A model generated the notes under the pieces. The model saw only the letters and a program-made list of their open reading frames with translations, ran no database searches and was not told the DNA's origin. A DNA stretch of 64,000 bases from Ga0077536 sp943370145 (GTDB taxonomy: Bacteria > Pseudomonadota > Gammaproteobacteria > Ga0077536): contig CALRPY020000001.1 of the NCBI GenBank assembly GCA_943370145.1, positions 186,001-250,000 on the forward strand. Reading direction: 5' to 3'. Both the position numbers and the translations under genes were made by a program. This document shows, piece after piece, positions 50,937 through 59,266 of this stretch; position 1 is the stretch's first letter, and each line of letters opens with the position of its first letter.

Positions 50937-51564
50937 ACGGGCCTGGGCAGCCGCACCAGCGAGGCGCTTCCGCGAGTTCGGCGCCCTCCCCGCTTCCGGC
51001 CGTGCGCGTGCCTTGATTGCGTTTGCAGTCAGGCTCGGGCTGCTTGGCCGCCGGGGTCGGCGGCCAAGCAGTACCGTCCCACGTCAGCAGCGCCCGACAT
51101 CGTCACCGCTCGATCGTTCTCCAGGTCCGTCCGCAGCTTGATGGCGCTATCGAGGCGCGCTGCGGCGACACGCGGCGGCCCGCCCTTGCGAATTTTCCTG
51201 CCCGCCTGGTCTCCCCGTCGAGGGCATGCACTCCGTTGACGGGGCCTGCGTGCCCGGCGCCAGCCTGCCGCGCACGGCGTCCTGCGCTGGCGCCGCTGCT
51301 CGACACAATGCCTGACACCCCTGCCACCGGCCACGGGACCGCCCTGAACGCAGGCAGTTCGCGCGTCGTCCCGACACCACGGATGGCGCATGGAACGGGA
51401 GGATGACGGGCATCACAGTCTGCTGATTCGATTCACGAAAGGCATTGCGCGTGGCGAGCCGCGGCCAGCCATGCTGTAGGCCAAACAGCGACAGACACCA
51501 CGAGTCAACTGGGCAATCATCCGCATCGCGATCGGCGGCATACGGAGCCGAATGTCGCTGACAC
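50937..51564. other. 628-base intergenic stretch
   Basis: No reading frame on either strand has a convincing start, ribosome site or protein-like composition. The only clear structure is the long hairpin at 51040-51071. The right end precedes the 144-residue unknown gene. Confidence 0.5.
51040..51071. terminator. Long GC hairpin downstream of the mtoX cluster
   Basis: A perfect 13-base stem (CTGCTTGGCCGCC / GGCGGCCAAGCAG) with a 6-base loop lies about 100 bases after the small membrane protein gene. Without a T-tract it is not a classical terminator. It could mark the 3' end of the mtoX transcript or belong to a small RNA. Confidence 0.45.
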
Positions 51565-51999
51565 ATGACGAAGCGCGCGGCCCGCGGGGCAGAACGCGCC
51601 ATCATCGACGGGGGGCAAGACTTGGAGCAGAGCCTGCTGTACGTGATCGCGCAGCGCGACCGTCACTTCCACGTGCGGCTCGCGCAGGGATTCACCATTT
51701 CCCTGCCGACAATGATGGCGCTGTGGGCGGAGATCCTCGATTCAGGCGACAACCTCACCGTACGTCGCGTGCTGATCGAAGGCCACGCGACGGTCAGGAA
51801 CATGCGGCCACGCGACGCCTGCAAACACGGAGCATTCATCGCCGACATAGAGCGGCCCGGCATCCGCGTGGCGTTCTGCCTGCGTGAATACCGCGTGGAC
51901 GCGGTGACCAGCGTATTCGTCGATGCGGCGAATACGGGCGCGTCAACGGTCAGATTCTTCACGGATGCGGAGGACGCGCGGTCCTGGCTGGAGGACTGA
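51565..51999 (+). CDS. Hypothetical protein, possibly SpoIIAA/STAS-like
   Basis: A 144-residue protein. It reads as a compact alpha/beta domain: LLYVIAQRDRHFHVRLAQGF, VRRVLIEGHATVRNM, RVAFCLREYRVDAVTSVFVDAANTGASTVRFFTDAEDARSWLED. The last strand-helix (FFTDAEDARSWLED) is the pattern that ends SpoIIAA/STAS-like domains, but this is only a resemblance. No strong ribosome site is seen before the ATG. It is a single-gene unit. Confidence 0.5.
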   Translation: MTKRAARGAERAIIDGGQDLEQSLLYVIAQRDRHFHVRLAQGFTISLPTMMALWAEILDSGDNLTVRRVLIEGHATVRNMRPRDACKHGAFIADIERPGIRVAFCLREYRVDAVTSVFVDAANTGASTVRFFTDAEDARSWLED

Positions 52000-52346
52000 G
52001 GCGGTCGCCCTGGCGCCTTGGCGCGAGCCATCCGCGGTTGCGCCAACCACAGGCGCACCGGGTTCGTGCCTGGGGTGCAGGCCTGCTTCGGTTTCCGTCG
52101 GAAGATTGCGTAGCAGCGCCGCGCTTGCCCGCGCCGCGTCGCGCTTGCGCATGGCGCGCAATGTGTACACCAGCACCCCTAGCAGTCCGGACAAAACCCA
52201 TTCCAAGGCGGGCCTCCAATGTGCGGGGGTAGCACCGCAGAATTCGTTGCCAGCCTCGTGAGGCCGGATTCCTGTTTTGGCGGCATCAGTCCGCAAGGAA
52301 CGAGCCATCTCGAAAGAATCCATGAATTGATTCGATTTATCCGGTG

Positions 52347-52358
52347 CTTGTATACAAG
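52347..52358. promoter_or_regulatory. Perfect palindrome CTTGTATACAAG, operator-like
   Basis: A 12-base perfect dyad with a GT-AT-AC core, the form bound by FadR/VanR-type GntR regulators. It covers the -10 element of a possible rightward promoter and lies 24 bases upstream of a doubtful leftward frame. No GntR gene is in the window. Confidence 0.35.
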
Positions 52359-52578
52359 ACTCGCGCTCTACGGAACGGCGGGATGTAAGATTTCCCAGAC
52401 ACGTCGGCGTGGCGCCGGGGCTGCAATGTGAAATTTGTTGACAGATTTCCGGCTCGGCGGGCGGCCGAATTCTGCCCGTCGTCTCGCGTGACGAAAGCGC
52501 GCTCGCCACCTCCGCGAGTACCGTCGGGTGCCGTCGATGCGGAGGCCTGTCCGGCTCACGCGATCAAGGCCAGGAAAA

Positions 52579-52599
52579 AGCCCCGCATTGCACGGGGCT
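52579..52599 (-). terminator. Rho-independent terminator of the 92-residue protein gene
   Basis: The stem AGCCCCG / CGGGGCT with a 7-base loop is followed on the minus strand by TTTTCCTGG, just beyond the stop at 52626. It ends the leftward AOR/MoaD-like/unknown run. Confidence 0.8.
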
Positions 52600-52625
52600 G
52601 CAGTCGCGGTCGACCGAAGGCGGGA

Positions 52626-52904
52626 TCAGCGCTGGCGTCGCAGCATCTCCCGTGCGTGGGGAATTGCAGACCAGCCAGGCATGGCCTCCCCGTATCTGTC
52701 GTGCAGATCGGCAATCCGCACCCGCAGCGCGGCCTTGTAGGCGGCCAGCAGATCGGCATCCTCGCTCAGCCCATAGCCGGCGTGGTCGTCGAAGGTCACG
52801 GCCCCGGCCTCGCGCAGTTGCTCGAGGACCAGTTCCGCGTTGATGACATCGGCGTTGCCCAGCCGCGCGGCGACGTCATAGAGCAGGTCGAAGCGTGTTT
52901 TCAT
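52626..52904 (-). CDS. Hypothetical 92-residue protein downstream of the AOR unit
   Basis: The protein is KTRFDLLYDVAARLGNADV..., mostly helical, ending in DRYGEAMPGWSAIPHAREML. A perfect GGAGGT lies 7 bases before the ATG at 52904 and a good terminator follows, so the gene is very likely real. No family is recognised. It is 169 bases downstream of the MoaD-like gene on the same strand with no terminator between, so it may be part of the AOR transcript. Confidence 0.65.
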   Translation of the reverse strand: MKTRFDLLYDVAARLGNADVINAELVLEQLREAGAVTFDDHAGYGLSEDADLLAAYKAALRVRIADLHDRYGEAMPGWSAIPHAREMLRRQR

Positions 52905-53073
52905 GGTGGGACCTCCGTGAGCGCTGCCTTGAGCATAGGCCAGCCTCACTGCGGTCGCCTGCCGGCGATCAGGACGGGAAAACCGTGATCCGAGGGGGGG
53001 GTGCGCCAGCGGGCGCGCACGACCGTCCGGGTGCTGTATGCGTCGAGTGCGGGCGGGCTTTCGGAAAGCGCGC

Positions 53074-53328
53074 TCACCCACCCTTCAGGGGCGGTACGAA
53101 TATGACGGTGTCGCCATCGGCAAGCGGGGTCGCGTCCAGCGCCTCCGGCAGCACGTGGTGGCCGTTGCGCATCGCCATGAAATCGGTTTCGGCGCGGAAC
53201 CCCAGCAGGTCGGCGAGGCCGCCGACGGTCATGCCGTCCTGGAGTTCGAGCGTTTTCTCCTCGAATCGCTCGATATCCTCGCGCAGGTATTCCCGCAACC
53301 AGCCGAGCAGCCTGACGTCGATCTTCAT
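53074..53328 (-). CDS. MoaD/ThiS-family sulfur-carrier protein
   Basis: An 84-residue ubiquitin-like protein (KIDVRLLGWLREYL...) ending in VPPLKGG, with the C-terminal Gly-Gly that is activated and thiocarboxylated in this family. LQDGMTVGGLADLLG and LADGDTVIFVPP match MoaD. Sitting 72 bases after an AOR-family gene, it probably serves tungstopterin or molybdopterin dithiolene formation for that enzyme; this pairing is seen in other AOR loci. The ATG at 53328 gives the family start; ten extra codons are open upstream. Confidence 0.85.
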   Translation of the reverse strand: MKIDVRLLGWLREYLREDIERFEEKTLELQDGMTVGGLADLLGFRAETDFMAMRNGHHVLPEALDATPLADGDTVIFVPPLKGG

Positions 53329-53400
53329 CTCATGTATCCGCGCCGAGGCGAAGGGATGTGCCGGGCCCTGGGGCCCGGCGCCTTGCACTGGTGACCGCTC

Positions 53401-55224
53401 TCAGAGGCCCAGACGCTGCAGGGTCTCGAGTGTCGGCACGCCCTCTGCATTCCAGCCGCGCAGCGCGTAGTACTCGGGAAGCATCGTCTTCAGTCCGCTG
53501 ACGAGTCCTTTCGCCACGCCGCTCGGTGCAGGCTCCTCGAGGATGCGCTTGGGCAGCGTGTCATCCTTCTTCGACAGGCCCGCGGCGAGGTTGAACTGGC
53601 GCTCGAGGTTCCAGATGCGTTCGCCGGTCTCGAGCAGGCGTGGCAGATCCCAGCCGCCCTCGCACGCGCCATCGATCTGGTCGGCGTAGTGCTCGGGCGT
53701 TGCACCGGAGTGCAGCGTGAACAGGCACAGGCCCGTCGCGTCGATCGCCGAGATCAGATCCTGCGAGCTGCGCACGACCTCCGCCTTGCCCTCGGTCGCC
53801 GTGCTGGTGAAGTCGGCCCCGTACGGATTCGCGCGCAGGTGGCAGGCGCCGCGATTGCTGGTCGCGTAACCGAGCCCCATGCCCTGCATTGCGCGTCCGT
53901 CATAGGCCGCGAACTCCTGGCCCTTGACCGACATCGAGAGCTCAGGCCGGCCGTACTTCTCGGCGAGGCGCTTGGAGCCGAGGCCGATTTCGCGCCCGAA
54001 GCCTTCGCCCTTGCCGGTAAGCTCCGCCATCAGGCACAAGGCCTCGGCGTTGCCGAAGGAGAGATCGATTCCACCGGTATGTTCCTTGGTGATCGCGCCA
54101 ACGTCATACAGTTCCATTGCGCAGGCGAGCGAACCGCCGAAGGAAATAGGGTCCATGCCGTACTCGTTGCACAGGAAGCCGGCATAGGTCGCCGCTTCCA
54201 TGTCGTCGACGCCGACCGCGGAGCCCAGCGCATACGCGGTTTCGTATTCGAGTCCGCCCGAGGCCTTCTGGTACTGCGGCTTGTCCTTGACCGAGAAATG
54301 CTGGGGGTCGATGTGCGAGATGCGGCCGCAGCCGATCGTGCACGCGAAGCATGCCGCGTTCTGGATGAGATTGGTGTGGCCGTTCTCGTTCGGCGACTTC
54401 ATCGTCTTCGCATTGAGCTTGGACGAGCCTTCGAACTGCACTTCACGGTTGTTGCGCGTCGGCAGCGCGCCGAAAGTGCCGGTGACGTCCATCATCGCGA
54501 TGGTGCCGTCGCTGGTCATGCCCTTGCGGCCCTTGTTCTTCGCCAGCGCATCGGTCGCGACCTGCACGGCGGCCATGAACTTCTTCGCGTCGTGCGGGCG
54601 CACGCCGCGGGTGCCGCGCACGGCGATGGCCTTCAGGTGCTTGGAGCCCATCACCGTGCCAACGCCCGAACGGCCCGCCGCACGATGCAGATCGTTGACG
54701 ATGCACGCGTAGCGGCAGCCGTATTCGCCGGACTGGCCGATCGACGCGACGCGGATCAGCGGGTCCTCGTGGGCTTCCTTGATCTCTGGTTCGATTTCCC
54801 ACACCGAGCGGCTCCACAGGTGGGAGGCGTCCAACAGTTCGGCGCGCTCGTCCTCGATGTAGAGATAAACGGGTTTCGGCGACCGCCCCTCGAGAATCAC
54901 GAGGTCGTAGCCCGCCATCTTCAGCTCGCCGCCGAACTGCCCACCGGAGTTCGAACTCGCGATGGCGCCGGTCAGCGCGCCCTTGGTCACTGCGGTCCAG
55001 CGGCCGCCGGTCGAGGCGATCGTGCCGGTCAGCGGTCCGGTGGCGATGATCAGCTTGTTTTCCGGCGCCAGGGGATCGACCTTGGGGTCGATCTCCTCCA
55101 TGAGGTACTTCGTCGCCAGGCCCCGGGAGCCCAGGAACTGCTGGGCCCATTCCATGTTCAGGGGTTCGTGGATACAGGTCCCCGCAGTGAGGTTCACCCG
55201 CAGTACTTTGCGCTGCCAGCCCAT
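53401..55224 (-). CDS. Aldehyde:ferredoxin oxidoreductase family (tungsto/molybdopterin) protein
   Basis: A 607-residue AOR-family enzyme. The N-domain (to about 205) has GRWTAVTKGALTGAIASSNSGG and RAAGRSGVGTVMGSKHLKAIAVRG. The [4Fe-4S] ligands are Cys292, Cys295 and Cys299 (CFACTIGC) and Cys500 (DATGLC). Members oxidise aldehydes to acids, passing electrons to ferredoxin or, with extra subunits, to NAD. No iron-sulfur or flavoprotein partner is present here. GGAGGA 6 bases upstream fixes the ATG at 55224. The substrate is unassigned; a tungsten or molybdenum cofactor is inferred from the family. Confidence 0.92.
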   Translation of the reverse strand: MGWQRKVLRVNLTAGTCIHEPLNMEWAQQFLGSRGLATKYLMEEIDPKVDPLAPENKLIIATGPLTGTIASTGGRWTAVTKGALTGAIASSNSGGQFGGELKMAGYDLVILEGRSPKPVYLYIEDERAELLDASHLWSRSVWEIEPEIKEAHEDPLIRVASIGQSGEYGCRYACIVNDLHRAAGRSGVGTVMGSKHLKAIAVRGTRGVRPHDAKKFMAAVQVATDALAKNKGRKGMTSDGTIAMMDVTGTFGALPTRNNREVQFEGSSKLNAKTMKSPNENGHTNLIQNAACFACTIGCGRISHIDPQHFSVKDKPQYQKASGGLEYETAYALGSAVGVDDMEAATYAGFLCNEYGMDPISFGGSLACAMELYDVGAITKEHTGGIDLSFGNAEALCLMAELTGKGEGFGREIGLGSKRLAEKYGRPELSMSVKGQEFAAYDGRAMQGMGLGYATSNRGACHLRANPYGADFTSTATEGKAEVVRSSQDLISAIDATGLCLFTLHSGATPEHYADQIDGACEGGWDLPRLLETGERIWNLERQFNLAAGLSKKDDTLPKRILEEPAPSGVAKGLVSGLKTMLPEYYALRGWNAEGVPTLETLQRLGL

Positions 55225-55349
55225 GCCGTCCTCCACAAATCGGTTGAGTACGACACATTCTAATCAAGGTCGGCACCCGGCGTCGCTGTCGGTGGAACCC
55301 GCGCGCCCTTCTTGCGATAAGGAGGCCCCCTATCCACAATCCATCCCCG

Positions 55350-55967
55350 ATGGACAAAGCCACCGATCATGCCGAGTTCGTGCGCACCGCGCGGCGCATC
55401 TCGCGGCGTTTCGCGGAGGCCATCGACGGGGTGGGTCCACTGGGCCCGCCGCCGCGGCGCAAGGAGCCGCTGGCTCAATACCTTGCCCGTGTCGTGGTAG
55501 GCCAGCAGCTGTCCACGACCGCGGCGCGCACCATCTGGTCCCGCCTCGAGGCGCTCGCCACGCGGACTGGCGCGCCGCTGCCCACCGTTGCCATGCTGAC
55601 GCCGCCCGAGGCGCTGCGCGCATGCGGACTGTCCGGCAACAAGATACGCGCACTGCAGGCGCTGGCCGCGGCGGATGCGGCGGGGGCGCTCGCGGCGCGC
55701 GCGCTCGCGCGTCACCCGCCCGACGCCCGCGACGCGGTGCTGCTTGGACTGCACGGGGTGGGGCCGTGGACCGTCCAGATGGCGGCGCTGTTCTACTTCC
55801 GTGAGCCCGATATCTGGCCGGTCGGCGACGTCTCGGTGCGCAAGACCTTCGAACGCTATGTCGCGGACCAGGCGCGCTGGGATTTCGCGGCGGCCGCCGC
55901 CCTCTTCGCTCCACGCCGCTCGCTGCTTGCGCGCTACCTGTGGCGTATCGCCGACGCCACGCCCTGA
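55350..55967 (+). CDS. HhH-GPD DNA glycosylase (AlkA/3-methyladenine type)
   Basis: A 205-residue base-excision repair enzyme. The helix-hairpin-helix GLHGVGPWTVQMAALF and following GDVSV place the catalytic Asp as in AlkA. YLARVVVGQQLSTTAARTIWSRL is the typical core helix. There is no Fe-S Cys cluster, which excludes Nth/MutY, and no N-terminal AlkA domain. It probably removes alkylated purines. It is divergent from the AOR gene. Confidence 0.88.
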   Translation: MDKATDHAEFVRTARRISRRFAEAIDGVGPLGPPPRRKEPLAQYLARVVVGQQLSTTAARTIWSRLEALATRTGAPLPTVAMLTPPEALRACGLSGNKIRALQALAAADAAGALAARALARHPPDARDAVLLGLHGVGPWTVQMAALFYFREPDIWPVGDVSVRKTFERYVADQARWDFAAAAALFAPRRSLLARYLWRIADATP

Positions 55968-55995
55968 CTGACCAGCACCCCCCGGAGACCTGACC

Positions 55996-56979
55996 ATGCT
56001 TGCGGCGATATATGAGAAGACGGGCGCTGCACGCGAGGTGCTGCGAATAGTCGAACTGCCGGACCCCCAGCCCGCGGCCGGCCAGGTCCGCGTGAAACTC
56101 GCGACTTCCGGCGTCAATCCCAGCGACGTCAAGACGCGCGCGGGCAGGCGCACCACGACCCTCCCCTACCCGCGCATCGTGCCGCACAGTGACGGCGCCG
56201 GCGTGATCGACGCCATCGGTCCAGGCGTGCCCGAAAGCCGCCTCGGCGAGCGTGTGTGGGTATGGAACGCATGCTGGGGCCGGTCCGACGGCACGGCGGC
56301 AAACTACGTCGTGTTGCCCTCAAGCCAAGCCGTGCCCCTGCCGGCGACGGTGTCGTTCGCGGCCGGCGCCTGCCTCGGCATCCCGGCCCTGACCGCGTGG
56401 CACGCGGTCCACATGGACGGGGGCGTCACCGGCAAGGCGGTGCTGGTCACCGGGGGCGCGGGCGCAGTCGGCCATTACGCGGTGCAGTTCGCGAAGGCAG
56501 CCGGCGCACGCTGCGTGATCGCGACCACGAGCGGGCCGGAGAAAGCGGCGATCGCACGCGCCGCCGGCGCGGACGAGGTGATCAACTATCGCGAGGAAGA
56601 TGTCGTCATGCGCGTGCTCGAGGCGACCGCCGGTGCCGGCGTCGAGCGCGTGGTCGAGGTCGATCTGGCGGCCAACCTGCGCATCATCCTGGACGCGCTT
56701 CGCGCGGAAGGCGACATCGTGGCCTATGGCTCGGGAGCAGCGGACGTCACCGTTCCATTCCTGCCGTCGGTGCTGAAAAACATCCGCTACCGCTTCTTCA
56801 TCGTCTACAACCTGCACGCGACGGACCGCGCGCGAGCCCTGGCGGATCTCACCCGCCAGCTCGAGCATGGCGGCCTCGCGCATCACCTCGGACCGTCGTT
56901 CCCGCTGCACGAAATCGCCGCGGCGCACGAGGCCGTGGAAGGCGGCGCGTCCGGCAATGTCGTCGTCACGCTTGACTGA
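55996..56979 (+). CDS. NADPH:quinone oxidoreductase-type MDR protein
   Basis: A 327-residue zinc-independent medium-chain dehydrogenase/reductase. It has SGVNPSDVKTRAGRR and PHSDGAGVIDAIG in the catalytic domain and VLVTGGAGAVGHYAVQFAKAAGA as the NADPH site. The zinc-binding Cys residues of alcohol dehydrogenases are lacking. It is 16 bases before the monooxygenase gene, so the two are probably cotranscribed. The substrate is unknown. Confidence 0.87.
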   Translation: MLAAIYEKTGAAREVLRIVELPDPQPAAGQVRVKLATSGVNPSDVKTRAGRRTTTLPYPRIVPHSDGAGVIDAIGPGVPESRLGERVWVWNACWGRSDGTAANYVVLPSSQAVPLPATVSFAAGACLGIPALTAWHAVHMDGGVTGKAVLVTGGAGAVGHYAVQFAKAAGARCVIATTSGPEKAAIARAAGADEVINYREEDVVMRVLEATAGAGVERVVEVDLAANLRIILDALRAEGDIVAYGSGAADVTVPFLPSVLKNIRYRFFIVYNLHATDRARALADLTRQLEHGGLAHHLGPSFPLHEIAAAHEAVEGGASGNVVVTLD

Positions 56980-56995
56980 ACCTGGAGCACGCCCC

Positions 56996-58465
56996 ATGCA
57001 GCCCGCGAACCACACCGGCCTCCACGAGGTCGCCATCATCGGCGCCGGCTTTGCCGGCCTGTGCATGGCGATCAGGCTCAAGGAGGCGGGCATCAGCGAT
57101 TTCGTCATCCTCGAACGCGGCGACCGTGTCGGCGGCACTTGGCGCGATAACACCTACCCGGGTTGCGCCTGTGACGTGCCTTCGCACCTGTATTCGTATT
57201 CCTTCGCGACCAATGGCGAGTGGTCGCGCGTGTTCGCGCCATGGCACGAGATCCAGGCCTACATCGAAAGCTGTGTCGAGCGCTTCGGGCTGGCGCCCCA
57301 CCTGCGCTTCGGCACCGAGGTCAGTGAGCTGCGCTTCGACGACGCCACGCAGTGCTGGCTCGTCGGCACCGCCGGCGGCGGCCAGGTCCGGGCGCGCGTC
57401 GTCGTCAGCGGCACCGGCCCGCTGAACAAGCCCGATACGCCGGACCTGCCGGGCCTCGAGCGCTTCGGCGGCCAGGTGTTCCACTCCTCGCACTGGGACC
57501 ATGGCTACGATCTCGACGGCAAGCGGGTGGCCGTGATCGGCACCGGTGCGAGCGCCATCCAGATCGTGCCGACGATCGCGCCACGGGTCGCGCTGCTGCA
57601 TCTCTTCCAGCGCACGGCGCCATGGGTGATGCCGCGGTTCGATCGCGCCTATGCCACGTGGGAGCGCCGCCTGCTGCGGGCGGTGCCAGCCTGGCGCTGG
57701 CTGGTGCGCAAGGCGATCTACTGGCGGCTCGAACTGTTCGGCTGCGCGCTGCTGAAGGATGGGCGCGCGCGCCGGCTGTTCGAGAAGCTGGGCCGCTGGC
57801 ACCTGCGCCGACAGGTGGCGGATCCGGCACTGCGCGCGAGACTGGCACCCGACTACCGGCTGGGCTGCAAGCGCGTGCTGCTGTCGGATGACTACTACCC
57901 GAGCCTGCAGCGCACCAACGTCGAAGTGGTCACGGACGCCGTGACGGAAATCACCGAACACGGCGTGCGTAGCGCCGACGGCACCGAACGTCCCGTCGAC
58001 GCGATCGTGTTCGCGACCGGCTTCAAGGCCACCGAGTTCCTGACGCCGATGCGCATCTACAACGCACGCGAGGAGGAATTGTCCGCGCGATGGCGAAGTG
58101 GTGCGGCCAGTTACCTCGGCATCGAGGTCGCGGGTTTTCCGAATCTCTTCCTGCTGGTCGGCCCGAACACCGGTCTCGGTCACAACTCGATCATCTTCAT
58201 GATCGAGGCGCAGGTGCACTACGTCATGGAATGCCTGAAGGCGCTGCGCGCGCGCGGCGCACGCAGCGCCGAAGTGAACACCGCCGCGCAGGCGGCGTAC
58301 AGCGACGAGGTACAGCAACGGCTGCAGGGCACCGCGTGGCTCGCCGGCTGCCGCAGCTGGTATCTGTCGGCGGACGGGCGCAACTTCACGATGTGGCCCG
58401 GCTTCACCGTCGAGTACTGGCGGCGGACCCGGCACTTCGATCCGGCGCTGCATGATTTCCGTTGA
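56996..58465 (+). CDS. Baeyer-Villiger-type FAD-dependent monooxygenase
   Basis: A 489-residue flavoprotein. Motifs are FAD GAGFAGLCMAIRL, GGTWRDNTYPGCACDVPSHLYSYSF, the BVMO fingerprint FGGQVFHSSHWDHG (FxGxxxHxxxW with Asp in place of the usual Pro or Asp), NADPH GTGASAIQIVPTIA and ATGFKATEF. The family converts ketones to esters or lactones with NADPH and O2. The ATG at 56996 gives a compact N-terminus. The preceding reductase gene is 16 bases away and may act in the same catabolic step, which is inference. Confidence 0.9.
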   Translation: MQPANHTGLHEVAIIGAGFAGLCMAIRLKEAGISDFVILERGDRVGGTWRDNTYPGCACDVPSHLYSYSFATNGEWSRVFAPWHEIQAYIESCVERFGLAPHLRFGTEVSELRFDDATQCWLVGTAGGGQVRARVVVSGTGPLNKPDTPDLPGLERFGGQVFHSSHWDHGYDLDGKRVAVIGTGASAIQIVPTIAPRVALLHLFQRTAPWVMPRFDRAYATWERRLLRAVPAWRWLVRKAIYWRLELFGCALLKDGRARRLFEKLGRWHLRRQVADPALRARLAPDYRLGCKRVLLSDDYYPSLQRTNVEVVTDAVTEITEHGVRSADGTERPVDAIVFATGFKATEFLTPMRIYNAREEELSARWRSGAASYLGIEVAGFPNLFLLVGPNTGLGHNSIIFMIEAQVHYVMECLKALRARGARSAEVNTAAQAAYSDEVQQRLQGTAWLAGCRSWYLSADGRNFTMWPGFTVEYWRRTRHFDPALHDFR

Positions 58466-58509
58466 GCCAGGGGCAGCCCCGGGGCGCGGACTCGGCCTAG
58501 AATAGGCGC

Positions 58510-59049
58510 ATGCAGCAGTCTTCCACCGCCCTGGCCTTCGCCGCCGTTGCGCTGACGCCGGAAACCGACGCGGGCACGTGGCTGGCGACGGTCATCGAAC
58601 GCCTACGGTCGGCAGGGATCGTCATCGGCGGCATGAATGCGGCCGACACCGAGGGCGGCCCCTGGGAGTGTCGCCGGCCGATGTACCTGCGCGACCTGCT
58701 GACCGGGGAGACGATCAAGATCTCGCAGGATCTGGGGCCGGCCGCGCAGGGCTGCGCGCTCGACACCGGACAGCTCGCGCTCGCGGGCCGGTCGGTCCAT
58801 CGCGCGATCGAGGCCGGGGTTGCGCTGGTCGTCGTCAACAAGTTCGGCGCGCAGGAAGCGGCCGGCGCGGGCCTGCGCGACGAACTGTTCGCCGCCGCCG
58901 AGGCCGGCATACCGGTGCTGACGACCGTCAAGCCCGAGCTGGCCGATGCGTGGTGCGAATTCGTCGGTGAGCTTGGCCAGTTGCTGCCACCGGACGTCGA
59001 CCGCGTGGAAGCCTGGTGCCGGGCGGTGTGCGCCACCCACGGCCGCTGA
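58510..59049 (+). CDS. DUF2478-family putative nucleotide-binding protein
   Basis: A 179-residue protein of the DUF2478 family, with LRDLLTGETIKISQDLGPAAQGCALDTGQLA and ALVVVNKFGAQEAAGAGLRDELFAAAEAGIPVLT. Members often lie beside molybdenum transport or molybdoenzyme genes, and some have been annotated as molybdenum-linked NTPases; here the AOR gene is 3.3 kb away. A TAGAAT box ends 6 bases before the ATG, which could make the mRNA leaderless; no -35 match was found. Confidence 0.8.
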   Translation: MQQSSTALAFAAVALTPETDAGTWLATVIERLRSAGIVIGGMNAADTEGGPWECRRPMYLRDLLTGETIKISQDLGPAAQGCALDTGQLALAGRSVHRAIEAGVALVVVNKFGAQEAAGAGLRDELFAAAEAGIPVLTTVKPELADAWCEFVGELGQLLPPDVDRVEAWCRAVCATHGR

Positions 59050-59266
59050 CGGCAGCGCGCCGCGGCGCTGCATTGGTGAGCGCAAATCCGCTTTCCACTG
59101 CTTCAGGCGGGGTGCCCGTGCCGGACATCCCTGCGGCGACCGTGCGCGCGCAGGACGCGCGCGCTCGAGCGATACAGGGACGTACTTGAGCGGGTCGCCG
59201 GAGGTATGTCCGGCGCGGGCGCCGAGGGTGGCTCAGCCTGGGTGACTGCCAGTCCCAGCCCGGGAG

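Larger units (their letters stand above)
52000..52625. other. 626-base intergenic stretch
   Basis: This contains a locally AT-richer segment (about 52300-52450) with a perfect palindrome at 52347-52358, a possible rightward promoter TTGATT-18-TATACA (52327-52356), and the terminator of the next gene at 52579-52599. A minus-strand frame (51943-52323) with one possible membrane helix is open but not convincing. Confidence 0.5.

Noticed and set aside
51029..51391. Minus-strand frame of 120 residues in the intergenic gap
   Set aside because: No ribosome site, Arg-rich composition and a hairpin inside the frame.
51943..52509. Minus-strand frame of up to 188 residues with one possible helix
   Set aside because: It overlaps the 3' end of the plus-strand 144-residue gene, lacks a ribosome site and has a low-complexity Arg/Pro tail. 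A shorter version from 52323 remains possible but unsupported.
52428..52988. Plus-strand frame of 186 residues
   Set aside because: It runs over the terminator and the antisense strand of the 92-residue gene, which has a perfect ribosome site.
53689..55263. Long plus-strand frame opposite the AOR gene
   Set aside because: Composition is that of an antisense shadow; AOR motifs and iron-sulfur Cys are on the minus strand.
56966..58453. Long minus-strand frame opposite the monooxygenase
   Set aside because: The BVMO fingerprint and FAD/NADPH sites are on the plus strand.
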